Shown here: positions 1-6,170 of the stretch, piece after piece
Position numbering within the stretch: position 1 is the first letter of the stretch
How the letters are laid out: each line of letters begins with the position of its first letter
Source of the DNA: an uncultured bacterium
GTDB lineage: Bacteria > Verrucomicrobiota > Kiritimatiellia > RFP12 > UBA1067
Length of the DNA: 6,468 nucleotides
Assembly (NCBI GenBank): GCA_902773475.1
Contig: CACYEO010000028.1
Location: 1 to 6,468 of the forward strand
Reading direction: 5' to 3'
The notes under the pieces: model-generated
The model's database searches: none
What the model saw: the letters and a program-made list of their open reading frames with translations, nothing else
Told to the model about the DNA's origin: nothing
Translations under genes and position numbers: made by a program

Positions 1-120
1 TGGGAGTTCGGCGAAATGGAAGGCGACCATATCGTCCCCTGGTCGAAAGGCGGAAAGACCGTCCCCGAAAATCTCCAGATGCTCTGCCGCCGCTGCAACG
101 CGCTGAAAAGCAACAAGTAG
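1..120 (+). CDS. HNH endonuclease, C-terminal fragment (cut by window edge)
   Basis: Frame 1 is open from the first base to TAG at 118-120 and gives 39 residues. They carry the end of a classical HNH nuclease fold: Asp9-His10 in GDHIVPWSKGG, Asn24 in ENLQ, then Cys29-x2-Cys32-Asn33 and a basic tail ALKSNK. In the HNH family the DH histidine is the general base, the Asn orders the active-site loop, and the Cys pair is half of a structural zinc site; the other Cys pair would lie upstream, outside the window. HNH domains of this kind occur in restriction enzymes, DUF262-linked proteins, phage proteins and intron-encoded proteins, so the biological role cannot be named from the tail alone. The visible motif is intact, so nothing suggests a decayed gene. 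It is followed by a long gene-less gap and is probably not cotranscribed with hom. The domain call is firm; the function is open. Confidence 0.85.
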   Translation, partial: WEFGEMEGDHIVPWSKGGKTVPENLQMLCRRCNALKSNK

Positions 121-280
121 CGCGCGCGGTTTCCGCCAGCCGACAATGGATCAATTGACTTCAGTGCCGACGAACGAATTGAACGATGTTTCCGCAGCTT
201 TGGCATGGTAGGCGGACGTTTGCGGCGGTTGTGCGCGTCGTCCAGGCGCGTTGTCTTGTGCATGTCCGATGCAATATCTC

Positions 281-330
281 CCGCGTCCCGTGTCTGAGGT
301 CCCGCGTCCGGAAGGCAGGGTTGCGCGTCC
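281..330 (+). repeat. Three CCGCGTCC-type 8-mers at exact 21-base spacing
   Basis: CCGCGTCC occurs at 281-288 and 302-309, and GCGCGTCC at 323-330, each starting 21 bases after the last. A weaker CATGTCC at 261-267 falls on the same phase. Twenty-one bases is about two helical turns, so the copies would lie on one face of the DNA. The bases between the copies are not alike, so this is not a tandem repeat. In GC-rich DNA such words arise easily by chance, so a binding-site role is only a possibility. Confidence 0.3.
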
Positions 331-350
331 CGCGCGACCGCGGTCTTCAA

Positions 351-370
351 GGGTCGATATTTCCCGACCC
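351..370 (+). other. Small hairpin in the gene-less stretch
   Basis: GGGTCG (351-356) and CGACCC (365-370) form a perfect 6-bp stem around an 8-base loop. No T run follows on either strand, so it is not a standard intrinsic terminator. It sits directly after the GACCGCGGTC palindrome at 336-345, so the two could stack if transcribed. It could be part of a structured RNA or chance pairing. Confidence 0.3.
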
Positions 371-464
371 CTGACCACCGGGTGGGATCTTTCCGACAAC
401 CAGGCGGCTTCAAGGGAGAGTGGATGTGACGAGAAAAATAGAACGCAATGGCGGGCGCATCTGT

Positions 465-493
465 TTGACGCGGACGGCAAAAACCGCTAATAT
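465..493 (+). promoter_or_regulatory. Sigma70-type promoter for hom-lysC
   Basis: TTGACG (465-470) and TAATAT (488-493) are separated by exactly 17 bases and each differs from the consensus hexamers at one position. The surrounding bases turn abruptly A/T-rich within a GC-rich region. Transcription would start near 499-500, about 60 bases before the hom ATG at 561. This also decides the hom start: the upstream in-frame ATG at 420 lies before the promoter and would not be on the message. Confidence 0.75.
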
Positions 494-503
494 AACACAT
501 TTC

Positions 504-539
504 TTCCGTCCAAGCCGTCCCGACGGAAAGCGGGGCGGC
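504..539 (+). promoter_or_regulatory. Leader RNA structure: two overlapping stems (switch or pseudoknot)
   Basis: Just after the predicted transcription start, TTCCGTC (504-510) pairs perfectly with GACGGAA (522-528), a 7-bp stem. Separately GCCGTCCC (514-521) pairs with GGGGCGGC (532-539), 8 bp with one G-U. The 5' arm of the second stem lies in the loop of the first, so they either exclude each other as plain hairpins or form an H-type pseudoknot with 3-base connectors (511-513 and 529-531). The second stem ends 8 bases before the Shine-Dalgarno of hom, so folding could affect initiation. The pairing is seen directly; the regulatory role is inferred. I do not recognise a known riboswitch class, and there is no poly-U terminator. 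Confidence 0.4.
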
Positions 540-547
540 CACGGGAA

Positions 548-552
548 AGAGG
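548..552 (+). promoter_or_regulatory. Shine-Dalgarno site of hom
   Basis: AGAGG at 548-552 lies 8 bases before ATG 561. It supports that start over the in-frame ATG at 420. The 47 extra residues from 420 would precede the Rossmann-fold start MKIGVGILGFG, where the family normally begins. Confidence 0.65.
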
Positions 553-560
553 TGCAATTG

Positions 561-1862
561 ATGAAAATCGGAGTAGGCATACTGGGTTTCGGAACGGTGG
601 GCGCAGGCGTGGCAGACGGCCTTCTGCGCAACCGCGAAACATTCTCGCAGCGTCTCGGAACGGACGTCGAACTGAAGAAGATCGCAGATCTGGACATTAC
701 GACGGACCGCGGCGTGAAAACGCCGGACGGCACGCTGACCACCGACGCCATGTCGGTAATCCGCGACCCGGAAATCCAGATAGTGGCGGAACTCATCGGC
801 GGAACGGGCATCGCGAAGAAATTCATTCTGGAGGCGATCGCCGCCGGAAAGCATGTCGTGACCGCGAACAAGGCGCTGCTCGCCGAGTCCGGCGCGGAGA
901 TATTCGAGGCCGCGGGCAAGGCGGGCGTGGACGTCTATTTCGGCGCGTCCGTCGGCGGCGGCATTCCGGTGGTGCGCGTTCTGCGCGAGGGCCTCGCCGG
1001 AAACGAAATTGAACGCATCGACGGAATCCTGAACGGAACCTGCAACTACATCCTCACGCGCATGGCGCGCGAGAAGCTGCCTTTCTCCGCCACGCTCGCG
1101 GACGCGCAGCGCCTCGGCTACGCTGAGGCCGACCCGTCGCTCGACATCGACGGCTGGGACACCGCGCACAAGGCCGTGCTGCTCGCATCGCTCGCGTACG
1201 GGTTCTTCGTGCCCAAATCCGCGCTCCGCGTGGAAGGCATACGCAACCTGTCCGCCGTGGACGTGCAGTACGCGGACAGGCTCGGCTACTGCATCAAACT
1301 CCTTGCGCGCATCGCGCGCCAGGGCGACGGAATCGAAGTGGACGTGCGGCCCACGCTGGTTCCGGCGGGGCACATGCTCGCTTCGGTGCAGGGCGTGTTC
1401 AACGCCGTGATGGTGCACGGCGACCTTTCCGGCGACATCCTGCTGTACGGCAAAGGCGCGGGCCGCGAGCCTACCGCCTCCACGGTGATCGGCGACATCG
1501 GCGACATAGCCCGCAACATCGCAGGCGGCGGCGCGCGCTACCGCCGCGCGATATACACGGGCAACGCCGGAAAACTTTCCGTGAAAGACCCGGGCGGCAT
1601 AAAATCGGAATTCTACATCCGCCTGATGGTGGCGGACGCGCCCGGCACGTTCGGGCGCTTCGGCACGATTTTCGGCAAGCACAACGTGTCCATACGCACG
1701 GCGACGTCGCTTCCGTTCCTGCGCGGCGAAGAGATGGACGAGACGATCCCCGTGGTCGTCGAAACGCATCCCGCGCTTTCGGGCGACCTTTCGGCCGCGC
1801 TCGAGGAGATAGAGCGTTCCGGCGTGGTGCGCTGCAAGCCGGTTTCGATGCGCATAATCTGA
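561..1862 (+). CDS. hom: Homoserine dehydrogenase
   Basis: Reduces aspartate-4-semialdehyde to homoserine with NAD(P)H, the branch point towards threonine and methionine; cytosolic. The 433 residues match the usual length of the monofunctional Hom type with a regulatory tail. The N-terminus is a Rossmann nucleotide site (GFGTVG, residues 9-14), followed by TANKALLA (101-108), GGGIPVV (132-138) and GILNGTCNYILT (155-166). The family signature GYAEADPSLDIDGWDTAHK spans 186-204 and ends in Lys204, matching the catalytic lysine. Residues from about 350 to 430 form an ACT-type domain (FYIRLMVADAPGTFGRF at its start), known to sense threonine or related amino acids in this family. The start at 561 is set by the promoter, the Shine-Dalgarno and the fold. 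lysC follows after 22 bases, so the two genes make an operon. No frameshift or missing motif is seen. thrB and thrC are not in the window. Confidence 0.96.
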   Translation: MKIGVGILGFGTVGAGVADGLLRNRETFSQRLGTDVELKKIADLDITTDRGVKTPDGTLTTDAMSVIRDPEIQIVAELIGGTGIAKKFILEAIAAGKHVVTANKALLAESGAEIFEAAGKAGVDVYFGASVGGGIPVVRVLREGLAGNEIERIDGILNGTCNYILTRMAREKLPFSATLADAQRLGYAEADPSLDIDGWDTAHKAVLLASLAYGFFVPKSALRVEGIRNLSAVDVQYADRLGYCIKLLARIARQGDGIEVDVRPTLVPAGHMLASVQGVFNAVMVHGDLSGDILLYGKGAGREPTASTVIGDIGDIARNIAGGGARYRRAIYTGNAGKLSVKDPGGIKSEFYIRLMVADAPGTFGRFGTIFGKHNVSIRTATSLPFLRGEEMDETIPVVVETHPALSGDLSAALEEIERSGVVRCKPVSMRII

Positions 1863-1884
1863 CAGCGGCGGAGGAGGCCGGAAA

Positions 1885-3243
1885 ATGAAAGTATGCAAAT
1901 TCGGAGGATCCTCGCTCGCCGACGCGCGCCAGGTCTCCAAAGTGGTGGATATAGTCCTTTCCGATCTGCAGCGGCGGATCGTCGTGGTGTCCGCGCCCGG
2001 AAAGCGCGCAAAGGACGACGTGAAGGTGACGGACATGCTCATCGGGCTTGCGCGGAAATCCCTCGCCGGCGAAGACGCATCCGCGGAACTCGAAGCGGTG
2101 GTGGAGCGCTACGCGGGGATCGCCCGCGACCTTTCGCTCGGCGACGGGATAGTCGCGACCGTGCGCGCGGATCTCGAAGCGCTCCTCGCCGGTCCGAAGG
2201 ACGACCCCGGCGTGTACACCGACGCCCTGAAGGCCGCCGGCGAAAACGAGAACGCCAAACTCGTCACCGAAGCCTTCCGCGCCCGCGGCGCGAACGCCCG
2301 CTACGCTTCGCCGAAAGACACCGGCATGGTGCTTTCCGGCCCGTCCGGCAACGCCACGCTCGAAGAGGAATCCTACGCAAACCTCTTCCGCGCGTTTTCC
2401 GATTTCTCCGGCATAGTCGTCTATCCCGGATTCTTCGGCTACCGCAAGGACGGCACTGTCGCCACCTTCCCGCGCGGCGGGTCCGACATAACCGGCTCCA
2501 TACTCGCGGCCGCGGTCCGCGCCGACGTCTACGAAAACTTCACGGACGTCGATTCGGTGTATCCCGTGGATCCGCGCATCGTGCCGGAAGTCTCCGAAGG
2601 CATAGCCACGATGACATACCGCGAAATGCGCGAACTTTCCTACGCGGGGTTCGGCGTGTTCAGCGACGAGGCCGTCTATCCCGCGGTCAAGGCGCGCGTT
2701 CCGATCAACATCAGGAACACGAACCACCCGTCCGCGCCCGGCACGATGATCGTGCAGACGCGGCGCGTGGAGCCTGGGCGCCCCGTGGGCATCGCCTGCG
2801 ACGGCGGGTTCTGCAACTTCATCGTGGACAAGTATCTGATGAACCGCGAAGTCGGCTTCGGCCGCCGCCTGTTCCAGATTCTCGAAGACGAGGGCATCTC
2901 CTACGAGCATTCGCCGTCGGGGATAGACTCCATTTCGGTGATAGTGCGCGAGCGCAACCTCGACCGTGAAACGGAAAGGCGCGTGACGGCGCGCATAAAG
3001 CGCGAACTCTCCCCCGACAACGTGACCGTGACCCACGGCTACGCGATGCTGATGGTCGTGGGCGAAGGGATGATATTCTCGCCCGGCATGCTCGCCAAGG
3101 CCGCGGGGGCTCTCGCTTCGCACGGAATAAACATTTCCATGGTGAACCAGGGGGCGTCGGAAATTTCTTTCATGATCTGCGTGAAGGACGAATGCAGGGA
3201 AGACGCGATCCGCGCGCTCTACAACGCATATTTTCCGCACTGA
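1885..3243 (+). CDS. lysC: Aspartate kinase (monofunctional, YclM-like)
   Basis: Phosphorylates aspartate to aspartyl-4-phosphate with ATP, the committed step to lysine, threonine and methionine. The 452 residues fit the monofunctional class III length. The kinase domain begins with KFGGSS (5-10); VVVSAPGKRAKDD (33-45) follows, and the substrate and ATP region has TFPRGGSDITG (194-204) and FTDVDSVYPVDPR (219-231). Two ACT-like segments follow, about 302-375 and 385-450; the last contains INISMVNQGASEISFMI (415-431), the type of site where lysine or threonine binds. The opening MKVCKFGGSSLADARQ and VSAPGKRAKDDVKVTD resemble Bacillus YclM as I recall it. GGAGGAGG (1870-1877) lies 7 bases before ATG. 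Separate hom and lysC genes in this order differ from the fused ThrA of enterobacteria, where the kinase comes first. Which end product inhibits it cannot be told from the sequence; yclM or thrD are alternative symbols. Confidence 0.95.
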   Translation: MKVCKFGGSSLADARQVSKVVDIVLSDLQRRIVVVSAPGKRAKDDVKVTDMLIGLARKSLAGEDASAELEAVVERYAGIARDLSLGDGIVATVRADLEALLAGPKDDPGVYTDALKAAGENENAKLVTEAFRARGANARYASPKDTGMVLSGPSGNATLEEESYANLFRAFSDFSGIVVYPGFFGYRKDGTVATFPRGGSDITGSILAAAVRADVYENFTDVDSVYPVDPRIVPEVSEGIATMTYREMRELSYAGFGVFSDEAVYPAVKARVPINIRNTNHPSAPGTMIVQTRRVEPGRPVGIACDGGFCNFIVDKYLMNREVGFGRRLFQILEDEGISYEHSPSGIDSISVIVRERNLDRETERRVTARIKRELSPDNVTVTHGYAMLMVVGEGMIFSPGMLAKAAGALASHGINISMVNQGASEISFMICVKDECREDAIRALYNAYFPH

Positions 3244-3253
3244 ACGCGGCGCA

Positions 3254-3337
3254 GGGCGCGTGGTGAAACGGCAGACACGCTGGATTTAGGTTCCAGTTCC
3301 GCAAGGAGTGGGGGTTCAAGTCCCCCCGCGCCCACCA
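3254..3337 (+). tRNA. tRNA-Leu, anticodon UAG, with encoded CCA
   Basis: A complete class II tRNA can be folded by eye. The acceptor stem is GGGCGCG (3254-3260) with CGCGCCC (3327-3333). The D arm is GTG/CAC (3263-3265, 3276-3278) with GG in the loop. The anticodon stem is CTGGA/TCCAG (3280-3284, 3292-3296) around loop TTTAGGT, giving anticodon TAG at 3287-3289. A long variable arm has stem TCC/GGA (3298-3300, 3305-3307). The T arm is GGGGG/CCCCC (3310-3314, 3322-3326) around TTCAAGT, followed by discriminator A3334 and CCA 3335-3337. The long variable arm and discriminator A fit leucine; the anticodon reads CUA and, by wobble, other CUN codons. It begins 10 bases after the lysC stop and ends 31 bases before the ettA start, so it probably shares their transcript and is cut out by RNase P and 3' nucleases. 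Confidence 0.97.
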
Positions 3338-3368
3338 TAAAGCAGCAAACACGAAGGAGGAACGCCAG

Positions 3369-4976
3369 ATGGCAGGGGAATACCAGTTTTCGCTCGTGGA
3401 CGTCACAAAACAGGTCGGAACCAAGACGATTCTGAAGGACGTGAATCTTTCGTTCTTCTACGGCGCGCACATAGGCGTGATCGGCTCGAACGGCGCGGGA
3501 AAATCCACGCTTCTCAAAATCCTCGCCGGACTCGACACCGACCTCATGGGGACGGTGCAGGTGGCCAAGGGGACGAAAGTCGGCTATCTGCCGCAGGAGC
3601 CGGAGCTGGACGATTCCAAGACCGTCCTGGAAACGGTCATGGAAGGCGTGGCGGACGCGCAGGCGGCCGTAGAACGCTACGAGGAGGTCTGCTGCGAACT
3701 CGACGATCCCAAGGCCGCCGCCGAAATGGAGCGTCTTCAGGAGCTTATCGACCGCAACGACTGGTGGAACCTCGAAAACGCCGTGGAGCGCCGCATGGCC
3801 GACATGGGCTGCCCCGACGGCTCCAAGAAGGTCGGCGTGCTTTCGGGCGGCGAGCGCCGCCGCGTGGCCATCACGCGACTTCTCCTGTCTTCGCCGGACG
3901 TCCTTCTGCTCGACGAACCGACGAACCACCTCGACGCCGAGACGACTTTCCGCCTCGAGGCGTACCTGAAGGAATTCAAGGGCACGCTCATCGTAGTGAC
4001 CCACGACCGCTACTTCCTGAGCGACGTTACGGAATGGATACTCGAACTCGACAAGGGCGTGTGCTATCCGTACAAGGGCAACTACGAGGAATGGCTCAAG
4101 CAGAAAGAGGCGATGCTCGCGCGCGAAGCGAAGGTCGAGAAGTCGCGGCAGAAGATGCTTGAGAACGAGCTGAAGTGGATCCAGACGAATCCGTCCGGAC
4201 GCCACGCCAAGGCCAAGGCGCGCGTGGACCGCTACGAAGAGCTCCAGAAGCAGGAAGTCTCCACGCGCGAGGACGACCTCGTGATCCGCATACCGCCGGG
4301 TCCGCGGCTCGGGAATCTCGTGGTGCGCGCCGAACACGTCAAAATGGCGTTCGGGGACCAGGTGCTCTACGAAGATCTCAATTTCGACCTTCCGCGCGGC
4401 GGCATTGTCGGCGTGATCGGCGCGAACGGCGCGGGCAAGACTACGCTTTTCAAGCTCATCACAGGGCAGCTCAAGCCCACGGCGGGGACTTTCACCGTCG
4501 GCGAGACCGTCAAGCTTTCATACGTCGACCAGTCGCGAAGCGAACTCAAGCCGGAGGAGACCGTCTACGAGGCGATCACCGGCGGCGGCGATTTCGTGAA
4601 TCTCGCCGGGACGACGATGATGAACGGCCGCGCCTACTGCAGCCGCTTCAACTTCCGCGGACCAGAACAGCAGAAGAAGGTCGGCGTGCTTTCCGGCGGC
4701 GAGCGCAACCGCGTGCATCTCGCGAAACTCCTCACCTCGGGCGGGAACCTGCTGCTGCTCGACGAACCGACGAACGACCTGGACGTCGCCACGCTCCGCT
4801 CGCTCGAAGAAGGCCTCCAGGATTTCGGCGGCTGCGTGATGGTCGTGTCGCACGACCGCTGGTTCCTCGACAGGATCGCCACGCACATTCTGGCGTTCGA
4901 AGGCAAAGGCCGCACCACGTGGTTCGAAGGCGGCTACACCGAATACCACGAAGCGCTCGAAAAACGCCGCAGGTGA
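3369..4976 (+). CDS. ettA: ABC-F ATPase, energy-dependent translational throttle EttA
   Basis: EttA binds the ribosomal E site and gates early elongation according to the ATP/ADP ratio; it is soluble and not a transporter. The 535 residues hold two ABC domains. The first has Walker A GSNGAGKST (39-47), signature LSGGE (158-162), Walker B with DEP at 182-184, and switch His212. The second has GANGAGKTT (351-359), LSGGE (441-445), DEP at 465-467 and His495. Both catalytic glutamates (183, 466) are present. An arm-like insertion lies near residues 95-140. The linker about 245-305 carries KWIQTNPSGRHAKAKARVDRYEE, the part that contacts P-site tRNA in EttA and separates it from Uup or YheS. The C-terminus stops after EKRRR, somewhat shorter than the E. 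coli protein of about 555 residues. AAGGAGG (3354-3360) is 8 bases before ATG. The stop overlaps the next start as GTGA. Confidence 0.95.
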   Translation: MAGEYQFSLVDVTKQVGTKTILKDVNLSFFYGAHIGVIGSNGAGKSTLLKILAGLDTDLMGTVQVAKGTKVGYLPQEPELDDSKTVLETVMEGVADAQAAVERYEEVCCELDDPKAAAEMERLQELIDRNDWWNLENAVERRMADMGCPDGSKKVGVLSGGERRRVAITRLLLSSPDVLLLDEPTNHLDAETTFRLEAYLKEFKGTLIVVTHDRYFLSDVTEWILELDKGVCYPYKGNYEEWLKQKEAMLAREAKVEKSRQKMLENELKWIQTNPSGRHAKAKARVDRYEELQKQEVSTREDDLVIRIPPGPRLGNLVVRAEHVKMAFGDQVLYEDLNFDLPRGGIVGVIGANGAGKTTLFKLITGQLKPTAGTFTVGETVKLSYVDQSRSELKPEETVYEAITGGGDFVNLAGTTMMNGRAYCSRFNFRGPEQQKKVGVLSGGERNRVHLAKLLTSGGNLLLLDEPTNDLDVATLRSLEEGLQDFGGCVMVVSHDRWFLDRIATHILAFEGKGRTTWFEGGYTEYHEALEKRRR

Positions 4977-5308
4977 TTCCTGAATACGACATCCACCGTG
5001 CCGGAATGCGCGTGGACGACGCGCTTGCCGAACTTGAACGGATAATTTCGGACGCCAGGTTTTCCGGGCCGCCGCTGTTCGCCGTCGTGACCGGCCACGG
5101 GTCGCGCGGCGGAACGTCCAGAATCCGCGAAGCCGTCCTGGCGGCCTGCCGCAGGTACCGCGCGCAGAACCACATTCGCGGATTCCTCGCCGGCGAGTTC
5201 GCGGCGGACGTCTGTTCGCCCGCGCACGACGCGTTTCCGGACGCGTGGGCGATTCCGGCGCGCTACAAGCGCAGTCCTAATCCCGGCGTGGTTTTCATCT
5301 GCGTGTGA
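4973..5308 (+). CDS. Smr-domain protein, small stand-alone
   Basis: A 111-residue protein with the features of a Smr (MutS2 C-terminal-like) domain: YDIHRAGMRVDDALAELE (5-22) corresponds to the family DLHG motif and first helix, and VVTGHGSRGGTSRIREAV (38-55) to the conserved TGxG loop and following helix. Smr domains cleave nucleic acid; E. coli SmrB cuts mRNA at collided ribosomes, and MutS2 acts on DNA or collided ribosomes. Two residues (Arg9, Ala10) stand between His8 and Gly11 where the common motif has none. About 45 C-terminal residues have no motif I know. The start is GTG 4973, whose last two bases begin the ettA stop TGA. The next Met (residue 12) would remove the DIH motif. The frame stays open far upstream inside ettA, which is a shadow. 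No separate Shine-Dalgarno is obvious, so translation probably depends on ettA. Domain likely; function inferred. Confidence 0.75.
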   Translation: MIPEYDIHRAGMRVDDALAELERIISDARFSGPPLFAVVTGHGSRGGTSRIREAVLAACRRYRAQNHIRGFLAGEFAADVCSPAHDAFPDAWAIPARYKRSPNPGVVFICV

Positions 5309-5323
5309 CGCGGCGCGTCACGC
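5303..5323. terminator. Palindrome between convergent genes, possible bidirectional terminator
   Basis: GTGTGACGC (5303-5311) pairs with GCGTCACGC (5315-5323), 9 bp with one G-U on the plus-strand RNA, around loop GGC. The core GTGACGC/GCGTCAC is perfect. The left arm contains the smr stop TGA (5306-5308) and the right arm contains the complement of the prmA stop (5318-5320). No T run follows on either strand, so termination would have to be of the hairpin-only kind or aided by Rho. The gap between the genes is 9 bases and holds nothing else. Confidence 0.4.
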
Positions 5324-6166
5324 CTGGCGGAAAAGCCCGCTTGTCCACTCGCCGTCCGTGATTTCAGACTCCTGCCTGAATCCGTGCGCGGCGTAGGCCG
5401 CGGCGACTTCGGGATATATCGAAGTCAGGATTCCGCTCAGCACCAGCGCGGAGCCCGGCGTACCCGCCACCGATGCGCAGACGCTTGCCGCATGTTCGAT
5501 CAGCACCGGGCCGAGTATGTTGGCAAGGACGATGTCCGCCGGCGGCTGGGGGCGTTCTATCGAGTCTTCGTAGAATTCGACGTCCGCTCCGTTCGCGGCC
5601 GCGTTTTCGCGCGCCACGTCCACGGCGACCGGGTCGAAATCGAAAGCGCGCACCGGCGCGAAGCCGAGTTTGCGCGCGGCTATGGCGAGAATGCCGCTGC
5701 CGGTCCCCATGTCGAGCACGGAGCGGCGGACGCCTTCCGCCGCGAGCGCGTCGATGAACTTCAGGCACGAGCGCGTGGTTTCGTGCCTGCCCGTGCCGAA
5801 CGCCAGGCCGGGGTCGAGCGAGACGACGGTCTGTCCCGGGGCGGGGGTGTAGTCTTCCCACGCGGGCCGCACGGCGAGGCGCGGGGATATTTCGTCAACA
5901 TGGAACCACTTGCGGTATGCGAGGGACCAGTCTTCGTCGGGGAAGACGTCGATTTGCGGATGCAAATCGAGGCCGATGGCTTTTCCGGCGGATGAAATGG
6001 CTTCCGCGGCGCGGGGCGCTTCGGCCGGGTCCGGCGTGAAAATCTGGACTGCGCACTCGCCGGTTTCGGCATCGCGCCAGGTCGATAGACAAAAACCGCC
6101 CTCTCCGAAAAGTTCGAAGAGGGCATCCGCATTCTGCCCGTCCACCGGGCAGCTTATGCGCGTCAT
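5318..6166 (-). CDS. prmA: Ribosomal protein L11 methyltransferase
   Basis: Transfers methyl groups from S-adenosylmethionine to the N-terminal amine and lysine side chains of ribosomal protein uL11. The 282 residues match the family length. An N-terminal substrate-recognition domain ends near residue 100 after DEDWSLAYRKWF (77-88). The family hallmark LDPGLAFGTGRHETT (117-131) precedes SAM motif I, VLDMGTGSGILA (150-161), then the acidic strand FDFDP (175-179), the NPPF-like ANIL (215-218) and the closing GEWTSGLF (272-279). These motifs distinguish it from other class I methyltransferases. ATG 6166 lies 4 bases after the stop of the upstream basic protein, and AAGGCGG (6182-6176 on the minus strand) sits 9 bases before it, so the two genes form an operon. 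prmA is non-essential in E. coli. It meets the smr gene tail to tail. Confidence 0.95.
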   Translation of the reverse strand: MTRISCPVDGQNADALFELFGEGGFCLSTWRDAETGECAVQIFTPDPAEAPRAAEAISSAGKAIGLDLHPQIDVFPDEDWSLAYRKWFHVDEISPRLAVRPAWEDYTPAPGQTVVSLDPGLAFGTGRHETTRSCLKFIDALAAEGVRRSVLDMGTGSGILAIAARKLGFAPVRAFDFDPVAVDVARENAAANGADVEFYEDSIERPQPPADIVLANILGPVLIEHAASVCASVAGTPGSALVLSGILTSIYPEVAAAYAAHGFRQESEITDGEWTSGLFRQA

Positions 6167-6170
6167 GGCG

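Larger units (their letters stand above)
121..464. other. Gene-less stretch between HNH gene and hom promoter
   Basis: About 340 bases with no convincing gene. Short open frames exist on both strands (for example 251-490 plus and 151-480 minus), but their products are low-complexity, rich in Arg, Pro and Ser, show no recognisable motif, and run across the hom promoter. The stretch does hold a 6-bp hairpin (351-370), a perfect 10-base palindrome GACCGCGGTC (336-345), a set of CCGCGTCC-like 8-mers spaced 21 bases apart (281-330), and a repeated CTTCAAGGG (345-353 and 408-416, 63 bases apart). I see no good terminator with a T run after the HNH stop, and no tRNA or recognised RNA family. It could be a long intergenic spacer, a decayed gene or an unrecognised structured RNA. 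Confidence 0.6.

Noticed and set aside
295..325. Resemblance to the SRP RNA loop (GTCCGGAAGG at 306-315)
   Set aside because: The flanking helix and the AGCAG side of the conserved internal loop are missing, and the GGAA would be closed by only two base pairs.
420..560. Upstream in-frame ATG (420) extending hom by 47 residues
   Set aside because: The promoter lies inside this extension, the extra residues have no place before the Rossmann start, and ATG 561 has its own Shine-Dalgarno.
1471..3240. A 589-codon open frame on the minus strand opposite hom and lysC
   Set aside because: It lies fully antisense to two well-identified genes. Its product is a low-complexity mix of Arg, His, Gly and Val with no motif, as expected from strong third-position G/C in the sense frame.
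3219..4337. A 372-codon minus-strand open frame over the tRNA and ettA
   Set aside because: It crosses the tRNA gene and is antisense to ettA motifs. Runs such as LLLLEL-like and VRRFVEQ are the reverse reading of ABC motifs, not an independent protein.
4175..4972. Long frame upstream of the Smr gene suggesting an N-terminal fusion
   Set aside because: It overlaps ettA in another frame and encodes an Arg-rich shadow. The coupled GTG at 4973 gives a protein that begins properly at the Smr motif.
5384..5995. A 203-codon plus-strand open frame across prmA
   Set aside because: It is antisense to the clear PrmA motifs and shows only Arg/Ala/Gly-rich shadow composition.
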